Shown here in pieces: positions 7,870 through 16,536 of a DNA stretch of 64,000 nt. The DNA lies in NCBI RefSeq assembly GCF_016595235.1, contig NZ_JAENHL010000004.1, positions 1-64,000 on the forward strand, given 5' to 3'. Made by a program: the position numbers and the translations under genes. Source of the DNA: Taklimakanibacter albus. GTDB taxonomy: Bacteria; Pseudomonadota; Alphaproteobacteria; Rhizobiales; Aestuariivirgaceae. The notes beneath the pieces are model-generated. The model was not told the DNA's origin, did not search any database, and saw only the letters and a program-made list of their open reading frames with translations. Each line of letters starts with the position of its first letter. The stretch's first letter is position 1.

Positions 7870-9090
7870 ATGACGGTCTCGGAACATGAACGCCCGGGTG
7901 CCGCCTGGAGCCCACCGGTAACGGACGATTTCCAGGCCGCACCGATGATCGGTCCGAGACAACGCCGCGCCAAGCGCGTCGCCTTCATCCAGCAGGCTCT
8001 CGTCCTGCTGGCGGTCGGGCTTCTTGCCGTCCTCATCGCCAGGAATACCGTCATCAATCTGCAGGCCCGCGGCCTCGCCTCGGGTTTCGACTTCCTCTGG
8101 CAGGAAGCCGGCTTCAAGATCGCCTTCGCCTTGATTCCCGTCGATGCGACCTCGACCTATGGCCGGGTTTTCGTGGCGGGGCTTCTCAATTCCTTGCTGA
8201 TCGCCGCCTTGGGTATCATCGCCGCGACTTTGCTCGGCTTCCTTCTCGGCATCGCCCGCGTCTCACCCAGCCCGCCCTTGCGCTTCCTCACCAGGGGTTA
8301 CGTCGAGCTCGTCCGCAATCTGCCGCTGCTGCTGCATCTCCTTCTCTGGCAGGCGGTGATCCTGCGGTCGCTGCCGACGGTCAAGGACGCCATCGGATTG
8401 GGCGGCATCGCCTTTCTCAGCAATCGCGGTCTCTATCTGCCGATGCCATTGCTGGGCAACCAGGCCAACCTGCTGCTGAGCGCTCTCGGCGCTGCGGCAG
8501 TGATGGCGGCCATCGCCTGGATACTGCATCGCCGTGCCCGATCGCATGGCGAGGCGCCGCCTTTGCTGGCCAGGGGCCTGAGCGCCGGCAGCCTGCTGCT
8601 TCTCGTTCTGGTCCTCATCGGCCTCGACTGGCAAGTGCCGCAGCTTTCCGGCTTCGACTACCGCGGCGGCCTCAAGCTGATGCCCGAATTCGTGTCGCTG
8701 ATCGCCGCCCTCACCCTCTACAACGCCGCCTTCATCGCCGAGATCGTGCGTGCCGGCATCCAGTCGGTCGACAAGGGCCAGCGCGAGGCGGCCGCGGCTC
8801 TCGGTCTGTCGTCCCGCCAGATCCTGCGTCTCGTCATCGTGCCGCCGGCCTTGCGGGTCATCGTGCCGCCGATCGCCAATCAATATACCCACATCATCAA
8901 GGCGTCGTCGCTGGCGACCGTCGTCGGCTTCCCCGATCTCGTCAATGTCTTCCTCGGCACGTCGCTGAACCAGACCGGCCGCGCCGTGGAGATCGTGGCG
9001 ATGACGGCCGCGGTCTATCTCGTTCTGTGCGCCGCCGTCGCCCTGGCGACGGAAGCCTTCAACCGCCGCGTCGCCTTGGTGGAGCGCTGA
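7870..9090 (+). CDS. Amino-acid ABC transporter permease (AapQ type)
   Basis: A 406-aa inner-membrane permease, first of the heterodimeric pair. It shows the long AapQ-type layout: an N-terminal cytoplasmic tail, a helix, the NLQARGLASGFDFLW segment, then the permease core with GYVELVRNLPLLLHLLLW and the ABC-binding EAA loop (REAAAALGLSSRQILRLVIVPPALR). Eight or so membrane segments are visible. It follows the binding-protein gene by seven bases and precedes the second permease by two bases, so the four genes are translated from one transcript. Confidence 0.9.
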   Translation: MTVSEHERPGAAWSPPVTDDFQAAPMIGPRQRRAKRVAFIQQALVLLAVGLLAVLIARNTVINLQARGLASGFDFLWQEAGFKIAFALIPVDATSTYGRVFVAGLLNSLLIAALGIIAATLLGFLLGIARVSPSPPLRFLTRGYVELVRNLPLLLHLLLWQAVILRSLPTVKDAIGLGGIAFLSNRGLYLPMPLLGNQANLLLSALGAAAVMAAIAWILHRRARSHGEAPPLLARGLSAGSLLLLVLVLIGLDWQVPQLSGFDYRGGLKLMPEFVSLIAALTLYNAAFIAEIVRAGIQSVDKGQREAAAALGLSSRQILRLVIVPPALRVIVPPIANQYTHIIKASSLATVVGFPDLVNVFLGTSLNQTGRAVEIVAMTAAVYLVLCAAVALATEAFNRRVALVER

Positions 9091-9092
9091 GC

Positions 9093-10190
9093 ATGCACGC
9101 TCCATCATCTTCACGGCTGACGCCTTCCGGAGTGCTGGCTACGGCCCGTGCCTATCCTTTCAGCACGTTCCTCACCGTCGGACTACTCTATGTCGCTTTG
9201 TGGCTTACCTGGCGCATCGTCGACTGGGCCGTCATCGAGGCAACATGGCAAGCCGGGGACCGTGCCGGTTGCAATCCCGAGGGTGCCTGCTGGGCCTTCA
9301 TCCTCAACCGCCTGCCGCAATTCACCTTCGGCTTCTATCCCGAGGCTGAGCGCTGGCGCGCCTGGATCGTGCTGCTGGCGCCGCCGGCCCTGCTGCTTCT
9401 CGCCATGGCGCCCGACTTCAAAGGCCGGCGCTGGATCATCGCCGGCGGCTTCATCGCCTATCCAGTGGCCGCGCTTGCGCTTCTCTCCGGCGGATCACTC
9501 GGACTTAGCCATGTGCCGAGCGACCAATGGGGCGGCCTGCTGCTCACCATGATCGTCGGCATCGGCGCCTTCGTGCTTTCCTTCCCGCTCGCCATTCTCC
9601 TGGCGCTCGCCCGTCTGTCGAAACTGCCGGCGCTGCGCTGGCTCACCATCGGCTTCATCGACTTCTGGCGCGGCATGCCGCTGGTCGCCGTGCTGTTCAT
9701 GTCGGTGATCATGCTGCCGCTCTTCCTGCCGCCCGGCTTCGAGATCTCGCGCCCCGGCCTCGCGCTGACTGGACTTACGCTTTACTCCAGCGCCTATCTG
9801 GCCGAAGTCATCCGCGGCGGCCTGCAGAGCGTCGGGCGCGGCCAGACGGAAGCCGCGCTGGCGCTCAGCTTCGGTTTCTGGCGCACCCAGACCTATATCG
9901 TCATGCCGCAGGCGCTGCGGGCCGTGCTGCCCGGCATCGTCAATTCGGTGATCGCGCTGTTCAAGGACACGACCTATGTGATGATCGTCGGCCTGTTCGA
10001 TCTTCTCAATATCGTGACCGCGGCCCTCTCCGATGCACGCTGGCTGGGGCTTGCCACCGAAGGCTATGTTTTTGTCGGCGTGATCTACTGGCTCTTCTGC
10101 TTCGTCCTGTCGCATGTTTCGAGCCGCCTCGAAGCGCAGCAGAGCCGTGTCGTCCGGCAGGACCAGATCCTGACGGGGAGCACGCAATGA
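9093..10190 (+). CDS. Amino-acid ABC transporter permease (AapM type)
   Basis: A 365-aa membrane protein, second permease of the pair. The long periplasmic insert before the core ([15 protein letters not shown], with two cysteines) is typical of AapM/BztC. The core has [28 protein letters not shown] and the EAA-type loop [26 protein letters not shown]. The ATG at 9093 is two bases after the AapQ stop; an upstream in-frame start would run back into that gene. It overlaps the ATPase gene by four bases (ATGA). Confidence 0.9.
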   Translation: MHAPSSSRLTPSGVLATARAYPFSTFLTVGLLYVALWLTWRIVDWAVIEATWQAGDRAGCNPEGACWAFILNRLPQFTFGFYPEAERWRAWIVLLAPPALLLLAMAPDFKGRRWIIAGGFIAYPVAALALLSGGSLGLSHVPSDQWGGLLLTMIVGIGAFVLSFPLAILLALARLSKLPALRWLTIGFIDFWRGMPLVAVLFMSVIMLPLFLPPGFEISRPGLALTGLTLYSSAYLAEVIRGGLQSVGRGQTEAALALSFGFWRTQTYIVMPQALRAVLPGIVNSVIALFKDTTYVMIVGLFDLLNIVTAALSDARWLGLATEGYVFVGVIYWLFCFVLSHVSSRLEAQQSRVVRQDQILTGSTQ

Positions 10191-10930
10191 CCGCGCCTAC
10201 TTCCATCAAAGTACGTTCGCTGTCGAAATGGTTCGGATCCTGGCGCGCCTTGCAGGGCGTGTCGGTGGATATCGAAGGCGGCGCCTGCACCGTACTGTGC
10301 GGTCCCTCGGGTTCCGGCAAGTCGACCTTCCTGCGCTGTCTCAACGGGCTCGAGGAATGGCAGACGGGCGAGATCGAGATAGGCGGTATCGCGGTGGGCG
10401 ACCAGCCGCGTGCCCTCACCAGGCTCAGGCGCGATGTCGGCATGGTGTTCCAGAGCTTCAATCTGTTCCCGCATCTCTCGGTGCTCGACAATGTCACACT
10501 GGCGCCGCGCCGCCTTCTCCACCGCCGCCGGAAAGACGCGGAGGAACAGGCGATGCGGCTTCTCCAGCGCGTCGGCGTCGCCCGGCAGGCGGATAAGCTG
10601 CCGGCCGGACTGTCCGGCGGCCAGAAGCAACGGGTCGCCATCGCCCGCGCGCTCGCCATGGAGCCCAAGGTTCTGCTCTTCGACGAGCCGACCTCGGCGC
10701 TCGATCCTGAATCCGTGAAGGAAGTTTTGGACGTTATGATCGAGCTGGCTAAAGGCGGCACCACCATGGTGGTGGTGACGCATGAGATGGGCTTCGCCCG
10801 CCGTGTCGCCAGCCGGGTTCTGTTCATGGACAAGGGCCGCATCGTCGAGACGGCGGAACCCGAAGCCTTCTTCACCTGTCCTTGCAGCGAGAGGGCGAAG
10901 AGCTTTCTTGCCGACATAGGGCCGCCCTGA
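10187..10930 (+). CDS. Amino-acid ABC transporter ATP-binding protein (AapP type)
   Basis: A 247-aa ATPase that powers the preceding permeases. Walker A GPSGSGKS is at residues 39-46, the Q-loop is in [13 protein letters not shown], the signature is [15 protein letters not shown], Walker B is [14 protein letters not shown] and the H-loop VTHEMGFAR. The order matches polar amino-acid ATPases (HisP/GlnQ/AapP). Its ATG overlaps the stop of the permease gene, indicating translational coupling. It ends the lyase-transporter operon; a small GTTCCC/GGGAAC inverted repeat follows but lacks a T-run. Confidence 0.92.
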   Translation: MTAPTSIKVRSLSKWFGSWRALQGVSVDIEGGACTVLCGPSGSGKSTFLRCLNGLEEWQTGEIEIGGIAVGDQPRALTRLRRDVGMVFQSFNLFPHLSVLDNVTLAPRRLLHRRRKDAEEQAMRLLQRVGVARQADKLPAGLSGGQKQRVAIARALAMEPKVLLFDEPTSALDPESVKEVLDVMIELAKGGTTMVVVTHEMGFARRVASRVLFMDKGRIVETAEPEAFFTCPCSERAKSFLADIGPP

Positions 10931-10951
10931 CACGCCGGTTGTTCCCCGTCG

Positions 10952-10976
10952 GGAACCTATTCTCACGTGAGACGTT
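10952..10976 (+). promoter_or_regulatory. EcfG-type (general stress sigma factor) promoter
   Basis: GGAAC at 10952-10956 and CGTT at 10973-10976 are separated by 16 bp. This matches the published alphaproteobacterial EcfG/SigT promoter pattern GGAAC-N16/17-CGTT. It lies about 40 bp before the TTG start of the first gene of a four-gene cluster resembling known stress operons. Confidence 0.7.
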
Positions 10977-11014
10977 GTCCCGCGCAGAGTTATTTTCAAT
11001 GCGAGGACAAATCA

Positions 11015-11464
11015 TTGGCTAAAGCAAGTAAAGCCCGCCGGCCGCGGGCCACGGCACCAAGGAAGAGCACCGCCAACCGCCTCTTCGATGACGCTTTGTC
11101 ATTGGCATCCACGCTCGCCGACGGCCGTAAGCGCGCCGGTGCCGACAAGATCGTCGAGTTCGCCGAGGCGGCCCGGCATTTCGGTGAAACCCTCGACGAT
11201 TTCCCGCAGCTGCGCGCCTATAGCGACACGGCTGCCGACAACCTCGATAACCTGGCGGACTATATTGTCGCGACCGACATACCGGACATGCTGGACGACT
11301 TCGCCGGCTTCGCGCGCCGCCAGCCGGTCGCCACCTTGACGCTCGGCGTCGCCGCCGGGCTCGCGGTAACGCAACTGATGCATGGCTGGCCGATTCCCAT
11401 GAAGCGGAAATCGTCAGCCGGTCGTGGCCGGAAGCGTCGGACCCCACGCAAGGCCTTGAATTAG
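11015..11464 (+). CDS. YqjD/DUF883-like basic tail-anchored protein
   Basis: A 149-aa protein without a clear enzymatic motif. A basic N terminus (AKASKARRPRATAPRKSTA) is followed by an amphipathic helical middle and one C-terminal hydrophobic segment (TLTLGVAAGLAVTQLMHGW), then a very basic tail. This layout is like the DUF883/YqjD-ElaB proteins, inner-membrane anchored and ribosome-associated in stationary-phase E. coli. The TTG at 11015 is chosen because GCGAGGA sits eight bases upstream and there is no later ATG near the N terminus. Position in front of a YqjE-like gene supports the comparison; family membership is by layout only. Confidence 0.7.
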   Translation: MAKASKARRPRATAPRKSTANRLFDDALSLASTLADGRKRAGADKIVEFAEAARHFGETLDDFPQLRAYSDTAADNLDNLADYIVATDIPDMLDDFAGFARRQPVATLTLGVAAGLAVTQLMHGWPIPMKRKSSAGRGRKRRTPRKALN

Positions 11465-11493
11465 CCTCGCGCGTCTAGTCGCAGGAGATCGGC

Positions 11494-11886
11494 ATGGCGG
11501 AAACCGACGGCAAGCCTATGGACGACTCTCTCGCCGGATCGTTCGACACGCTCAAGCGGGACTTCACCGCCTGGTTCATGGCGGAGCGGGCCTTGCTGCG
11601 TGCGCGCATGAATTCGAGTGCGCGGCGTATGGCGCTGGCGGCAGGCTTGGCCTGCTTCGGCGTGATGATCGTGTTCATCGCGCTGATCGTGCTGGCCGAT
11701 GTTCTGGTTCAGCTTCTGATCGTGTCGTTCGGTCCGATCACTGCCGGGCTCGTCGTCGGACTTGGCCTGCTGCTTGTCGCCCTTCTTCTGATTGCCGGGG
11801 CGATCATGCTGTTGCGCAAACCCGACCCGTTGAGCGGGCACCTACGCAGCTCGGCGAAATTCATCTGGAGCCGGTTCCATGACTGA
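11494..11886 (+). CDS. YqjE-like / phage holin superfamily membrane protein
   Basis: A 130-aa inner-membrane protein with two long hydrophobic helices (about 49-76 and 83-107: MALAAGLACFGVMIVFIALI and GLVVGLGLLLVALLLIAGAI) after an amphipathic N-terminal helix. This matches the Pfam group that includes actinophage holins and E. coli YqjE; in chromosomal operons like this one it is not a lysis protein. No phage genes are nearby. The role in stress adaptation is inferred from operon position and from the EcfG-type promoter. Confidence 0.75.
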   Translation: MAETDGKPMDDSLAGSFDTLKRDFTAWFMAERALLRARMNSSARRMALAAGLACFGVMIVFIALIVLADVLVQLLIVSFGPITAGLVVGLGLLLVALLLIAGAIMLLRKPDPLSGHLRSSAKFIWSRFHD

Positions 11887-12196
11887 TCTCGCCGCGCTCG
11901 AAGCCGAGGCCGTTCGCCGGCGTGAGGAATTCGCCAACAGCTTGCGCAAGTTCAAACCGAAGCTGACGCCACTTGGTCTGGCCGACGAAGCCTTGCGCCG
12001 GCTCGATCCGCAAGCGCAAGCGGTCACCGCCACCGGCCGGACGCTGCGTCGCAATCCGCTGCCCGTCATCCCGCTGCTGCTCGGGCTTGGCTGGTTGATG
12101 CTCGAAGCACGCAAGCCGGCAAAGGCCGCCAAGCCGAAGCGGCCAAAGCTCAAACGCAAAGACAAACCCCTGATCACATCGCAAAAGAAGGAATGA
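11879..12196 (+). CDS. Small basic membrane-anchored protein (DUF3618/YqjK-like position)
   Basis: A 105-aa protein overlapping the preceding gene by eight bases, so translationally coupled. It begins with a charged helical stretch (MTDLAALEAEAVRRREEFAN), has a single hydrophobic segment (NPLPVIPLLLGLGWLMLEA, about 60-78) and ends in a run of lysines alternating with proline and alanine. The head resembles DUF3618 or YqjK-type proteins that share operons with YqjD and YqjE. Function unknown. Confidence 0.65.
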   Translation: MTDLAALEAEAVRRREEFANSLRKFKPKLTPLGLADEALRRLDPQAQAVTATGRTLRRNPLPVIPLLLGLGWLMLEARKPAKAAKPKRPKLKRKDKPLITSQKKE

Positions 12197-12200
12197 CATC

Positions 12201-12620
12201 ATGAAGACCACCAGAGCACGCAAGACCCGCAAGGCCGGCCGAAAGTCGGGCAAGGCCACGACCGCCCAGCTTCTCCAGGATAATGCCGGCATGGCATTGC
12301 GCCGCGGCCGCGATACGTTGAGCCGCGCCTATGACTGGGCACATGAAGCCGGCAACACCGGTCTGGGTTCGCTGCGCATGCCGCGCCGCGCCGATATCAG
12401 CCATCTCGCCGAAGCCAATCCGCTTCTGCTCGGTGCGGTGGGCTTAGGGCTGGGCGTCGCCATCGGCACGCTTTTTCCGCGTGGCATGGGCCGGTCTCGC
12501 CCGGCTTCCAAGACGCGCGAGACCAATGGCTCATCAACCGCCGCGAAGTCCGCCAGCCGCCGGCGCCCGAAAAAGGCCCGCGCGGTGAAAGCCCGTCCGG
12601 CTCAGGCCACCACGGCCTGA
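12201..12620 (+). CDS. Lysine/arginine-rich protein with one hydrophobic segment
   Basis: A 139-aa protein, last gene of the four-gene cluster, five bases after the previous stop. Both ends are rich in Lys, Arg, Ala and Thr; the middle contains one glycine-rich hydrophobic helix (NPLLLGAVGLGLGVAIGTLF, about 74-93) preceded by an amphipathic helix. The layout repeats that of the first gene of the operon, which suggests a second DUF883-like member. The basic tail resembles histone H1-like or ribosome-binding tails. No enzymatic motif was seen. Confidence 0.65.
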   Translation: MKTTRARKTRKAGRKSGKATTAQLLQDNAGMALRRGRDTLSRAYDWAHEAGNTGLGSLRMPRRADISHLAEANPLLLGAVGLGLGVAIGTLFPRGMGRSRPASKTRETNGSSTAAKSASRRRPKKARAVKARPAQATTA

Positions 12621-15293
12621 TCACTTCAGGCGGTTCAAGGCCTCGGTGAGCTTGACGCGCTGGGCGGCAAGAGCCGTCTTGCGCTCACGCGTCTCCTCCA
12701 GCACCTCTTCCGGCGCCTTGGCGACGAAGCCCTCATTGCCGAGCCGGCTCTCGATGACGCCGATATCCTTGGCGACCTTCTCGAGCTCTTTGCTGAGGCG
12801 CGCCCGTTCGGCGGCGAAATCGATCACGCCCTCGAGCGGGAGCGCGAGGATGGCCTCGCCCAGCACCACTTGCGCCGACGACGCCGGGACCTTGTCCTCG
12901 AAATCGATCGCCTTGAGGCGGGCCAGACGCACAATCTCCTGTTCCCAGGTGGCGGCGCGCCGGCGCGATTCAGTATCGGCGCCGACGATGACGCAGTCGA
13001 TCTTGGCGCCCGCCGGCACGTTCATCTCGGCGCGCACCGAGCGGACCTGCGAGATGAAATCGACGACCCAGCTCATCTCGGCGTCGACCTTCGCGTCGCC
13101 GAGGCCTTGATAGCTCGGCCACTGCGCATCGATCAGCATGCCTTGCGCACCGGTCTTCTGCCACAGCTCTTCGGTGACGAAGGGCATGAAGGGGTGCAGC
13201 AGCAGTAGGATCTGGTCGAGCACCCATTGCGCGCAATGCTGCGTCTCGGCCTTAGCCGCGGCGTCGTTGCCTGACAACAGCGGCTTGATCAGCTCGACAT
13301 ACCAGTCGCAGAACACATTCCACGCGAAGCCATAGAGCGCGCCCGCTGCATCATTGTAGCGGTGCTCCTCGATGGCCTTGGTCACCGTATCACGCGTGCG
13401 CGCGACCTCGCCGGCGATCCAGCGGTTGATGGTGACGCGCGCCGCGATCGGATCGAAATTCGGATCGCGCTTGGCACCGTTCATTTCGCAGAAGCGTGCC
13501 GCGTTCCACAGCTTGGTGCCGAAATTTCGATAGCCTTCGACGCGCTGGGTCGACAGCTTGATGTCGCGGCCCTGCGCCGCCATGGCGGCGAGCGTGAAGC
13601 GCAAGGCATCGGCGCCGAACTGGTCCATGAGGACGAGCGGGTCGATGACATTGCCCTTCGACTTCGACATCTTCTGGCCCTTCTCGTCACGGACCAGCGC
13701 ATGGATATAGACCGTGTGGAACGGCTTCTCCTTCATGAAGTGAAGGCCCATCATCATCATGCGGGCGACCCAGAAGAAGATGATGTCGAAGCCGGTGACC
13801 AGCACATCGGTCGGATAATGACGCTTGAGCTCGGGCGTCTCGTCCGGCCAGCCCAAGGTCGAGAACGGCCACAGAGCCGAAGAGAACCAGGTGTCGAGCA
13901 CATCCTCGTCACGCTTCAGAAGCGTGCGCGTGCCGTAATGGCGCTGTGCCGCGGCAAGCGCCAGATCCTCGTTCTCCTCGACGAAGACTTCGCCGTCGGG
14001 ACCGTACCAGGCCGGAATCTGATGGCCCCACCACAGCTGGCGCGAGATGCACCAGGGCTGGATGTTGCGCATCCATTCGTAATAGGTCTTCTCCCAGTTC
14101 TTCGGCACGAAGACGGTGTCGCCATTCTCGACCGCAGCAATCGCGGGCTGCGCGAGCGTCTTGGCGTCGACATACCACTGCTCGGTGAGCCACGGCTCGA
14201 TGACGACGTCGGAGCGGTCGCCATGCGGGACCTGATGGACATGCGGCTCGATCTTGTCGAGAAGCCCCTGCTCCTCGAGCATGGCGACGATGCGCTTGCG
14301 CGCCTCAAAGCGGTCGAGGCCGTGGAGCGCCAAGGTCGGCGCCGGCACCTTTGCGCCGGCCAGGAAATCCTCATTGTCCGCCAGCAGCAGCTTGCCGAAC
14401 TGATCAAGTATATTGATCTGGCGCAGCTCGTTGCGCTTGCCGACATCGAAGTCGTTGAAGTCGTGCGCCGGCGTGATCTTGACGGCGCCGGTGCCCTTTT
14501 CGGGGTCGGAATAGGTATCGGCGACGATCGGGATCAGGCGGCCGACCAGCGGCAGCACGACATTCTTGCCGATGAGATGTTTGTAGCGCTCATCGTCCGG
14601 ATGGACCGCGACGCCACTGTCGCCCAGCATCGTCTCGGGCCGCGTCGTGGCGACGATGATGAACTCGTCGGTGCCCTCGATCGGATATTTAAGGTGCCAG
14701 AGATGACCTTTGACCTCTTTCTGGACCACTTCGAGATCGGAGATCGCGGTCAGAAGCTTCGGGTCCCAGTTGACCAGCCGCTTGTCCTTGTAGATCAGGC
14801 CTTCCTTGTAGAGCTGGACGAAGACCTTGAGCACCGCGCGCGACAGGCCTTCATCCATGGTGAAGCGCTCGCGGCTCCAGTCGCACGACGCCCCGAGCCG
14901 GCGCAGCTGGCGCGAGATCGTGCCGCCCGATTCTTCCTTCCACGCCCAGACGCGCTGGAGGAACGCCTCGCGGCCTATGGTCCGGCGGTCGGTCTTGTTC
15001 TCCTTATGGAGTAACCGCTCCACCACCATCTGGGTGGCGATGCCGGCATGGTCGGTGCCGGGCTGCCACAGCACGTCGCGACCGCGCATGCGTTCGAACC
15101 GGCACAGAATGTCCTGGATCGTGTTGTTGAGCGCATGCCCCATATGGAGCGAGCCCGTCACATTGGGCGGCGGAATGACGATGGTGAAAGGCTCGGCCTT
15201 GGGCCGGCGTCCGGGCTTGAAATAGCCGCCCGTTTCCCAGGCCTCATAGAGGCGGGTTTCCATCTCGGCAGGAATAAAGGTCTTTTCGAGCAT
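12621..15293 (-). CDS. valS: Valyl-tRNA synthetase
   Basis: An 890-aa class Ia synthetase that charges tRNA-Val in the cytoplasm. [21 protein letters not shown] carries the HIGH motif as HMGH near residue 52, and the second ATP motif is [12 protein letters not shown] in the catalytic core. The CP1 editing insert is present ([24 protein letters not shown]). The anticodon-binding domain and a C-terminal coiled coil ([20 protein letters not shown] onward) complete the usual order. It starts a minus-strand run with the PilZ, PopZ-like, TolC and methyltransferase genes, an arrangement common in Hyphomicrobiales. Confidence 0.97.
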   Translation of the reverse strand: MLEKTFIPAEMETRLYEAWETGGYFKPGRRPKAEPFTIVIPPPNVTGSLHMGHALNNTIQDILCRFERMRGRDVLWQPGTDHAGIATQMVVERLLHKENKTDRRTIGREAFLQRVWAWKEESGGTISRQLRRLGASCDWSRERFTMDEGLSRAVLKVFVQLYKEGLIYKDKRLVNWDPKLLTAISDLEVVQKEVKGHLWHLKYPIEGTDEFIIVATTRPETMLGDSGVAVHPDDERYKHLIGKNVVLPLVGRLIPIVADTYSDPEKGTGAVKITPAHDFNDFDVGKRNELRQINILDQFGKLLLADNEDFLAGAKVPAPTLALHGLDRFEARKRIVAMLEEQGLLDKIEPHVHQVPHGDRSDVVIEPWLTEQWYVDAKTLAQPAIAAVENGDTVFVPKNWEKTYYEWMRNIQPWCISRQLWWGHQIPAWYGPDGEVFVEENEDLALAAAQRHYGTRTLLKRDEDVLDTWFSSALWPFSTLGWPDETPELKRHYPTDVLVTGFDIIFFWVARMMMMGLHFMKEKPFHTVYIHALVRDEKGQKMSKSKGNVIDPLVLMDQFGADALRFTLAAMAAQGRDIKLSTQRVEGYRNFGTKLWNAARFCEMNGAKRDPNFDPIAARVTINRWIAGEVARTRDTVTKAIEEHRYNDAAGALYGFAWNVFCDWYVELIKPLLSGNDAAAKAETQHCAQWVLDQILLLLHPFMPFVTEELWQKTGAQGMLIDAQWPSYQGLGDAKVDAEMSWVVDFISQVRSVRAEMNVPAGAKIDCVIVGADTESRRRAATWEQEIVRLARLKAIDFEDKVPASSAQVVLGEAILALPLEGVIDFAAERARLSKELEKVAKDIGVIESRLGNEGFVAKAPEEVLEETRERKTALAAQRVKLTEALNRLK

Positions 15294-15362
15294 GATTTTC
15301 GCTATGTAAGGAGAACAGTGCGGGCTTTAAACACGAGTGCGCCGCCGGATTCAACCGGGCTG

Positions 15363-15617
15363 TCATGCATCCTTGAACCGGATGCCAACCTCTTCGCCCT
15401 TGACCCAGACGCGCTCGGCCGGCCGCTGGTCCATCTCTCCCGGTATGGTCACCCGGAAATTCTGCGGAATGAGGAAGGATTCGCCGACCCGGAGCCTGGC
15501 GCCGGTGGCGCTGACATCGCGGACCTTGCAAGTGATGACCGTCCTGCCGTCAAGGAAGAATACCCGCGCCTCTTTCAGGCGGCGCATGCGCGGTGACTGC
15601 CGTTTATCCTCGGTCAT
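15363..15617 (-). CDS. Small PilZ-domain protein
   Basis: An 84-aa protein that is little more than a single PilZ domain. An arginine cluster near the N terminus (SPRMRRLKEAR) and the DVSATGARL motif together form the c-di-GMP binding signature of PilZ proteins (RxxxR and D/NxSxxG). A target domain is absent, so it would act as a stand-alone receiver that binds a partner. The arginine spacing is not perfectly canonical, so binding is likely but not certain. It lies 69 bp upstream of valS and 48 bp downstream of the PopZ-like gene. Confidence 0.82.
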   Translation of the reverse strand: MTEDKRQSPRMRRLKEARVFFLDGRTVITCKVRDVSATGARLRVGESFLIPQNFRVTIPGEMDQRPAERVWVKGEEVGIRFKDA

Positions 15618-15665
15618 TCCCTGACCATCCGCGCAGTTTTCCCCTTGGAACCGCTTCCCCGCGAG

Positions 15666-16412
15666 TTAGCGCTGCGGCCGCCTGACCACCCGCTCGATCT
15701 CCTCGCGCACCAGGCGCTCGACGATCGTCGGCAGATTCTCGTCCAGCCACTGCTTGAGCATACCGCGCAGAAGCTCCTGGGCAATATCGGCGATCGGCCG
15801 GTCGCCGAGCGCCCGCCTCGTGATCGTCTCGGCCAGCTGGTTGAACGCCGCCTGGGTGGCGGCGCTGCTGCTTTCCGACAGGAGCCCCGACTCCTCGGCA
15901 AAATCCGACTGCGGCTCGGCGACCGCCGCCGGCGGCAGATAGCGCGGCGGACTCATCTCGCGCATCGCCGGATATGGCTCGGATTCGAGCTCCGGCGTGG
16001 GCTCGGGCTCCACATAGTTGGTGACTTCGGCGCCGTAATAACCGTCATAAGCGAAGGGTTCCGGCGTCTCGGCGATTACCGGATCGGGCTGCCGGGGCCG
16101 CGCTTCATAGGTGGGGGCCGGCCTTTCGCGAAAACTCTGGCTCAGCGTCTCGCGACGTCCGCCCAATATGCCGGCAAAACCCTGCGGCTGATGCGATCCG
16201 GAGCCATTGATGGGGGGATAGTCAAAAGTCCGCCGGGGCGGGCTTTCGGTCCGGGGCGGCGGATTAGGGGGATTGTCGGCTTTCGCCCGTATTTCGGGCG
16301 TGGGCCGGGTAAAACGGTCGGACGAAACAGTGGCATTTTCGTCTATGGCGCGCCGGATGGATGCCAGGACGTCCTCCATCCTGGGCTCGCCTGGTTTCTG
16401 CCCGTGCTTCAT
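15666..16412 (-). CDS. PopZ-like polar organizing protein (DUF2497)
   Basis: A 248-aa acidic, proline-rich protein. The N-terminal helix (MEDVLASIRRAIDE, about 12-25) and the C-terminal block (LLRGMLKQWLDENLPTIVERL, then VREEIERVVRR) are the two conserved regions of the PopZ/DUF2497 family, separated by a disordered region rich in Pro and Glu. PopZ self-assembles at the cell pole and anchors the chromosome and cell-cycle regulators in alphaproteobacteria. Its place beside valS and tolC is the usual one in this order. Polar function here is inferred from the family. Confidence 0.88.
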   Translation of the reverse strand: MKHGQKPGEPRMEDVLASIRRAIDENATVSSDRFTRPTPEIRAKADNPPNPPPRTESPPRRTFDYPPINGSGSHQPQGFAGILGGRRETLSQSFRERPAPTYEARPRQPDPVIAETPEPFAYDGYYGAEVTNYVEPEPTPELESEPYPAMREMSPPRYLPPAAVAEPQSDFAEESGLLSESSSAATQAAFNQLAETITRRALGDRPIADIAQELLRGMLKQWLDENLPTIVERLVREEIERVVRRPQR

Positions 16413-16536
16413 CTAAGTAAGTCCTGTCGCCGGCGACTCTTTTACGTCACCTTGGCCGGCAAGATCGCGCAAAACGACCTTGCATGCAAATGACAGGCTG
16501 ACCTTATCACAAGAACATGAACAGTGCGACGGGGAC

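Noticed and set aside
11494-11886. Phage holin, suggesting a prophage
   Set aside because: The family match is real but no phage structural, integrase or lysis genes surround it; the operon is a chromosomal stress cluster.
13362-15014. Open frame of 550 codons on the plus strand
   Set aside because: Antisense to valS, whose motifs are unmistakable; GC-rich codon bias keeps the opposite frame open.
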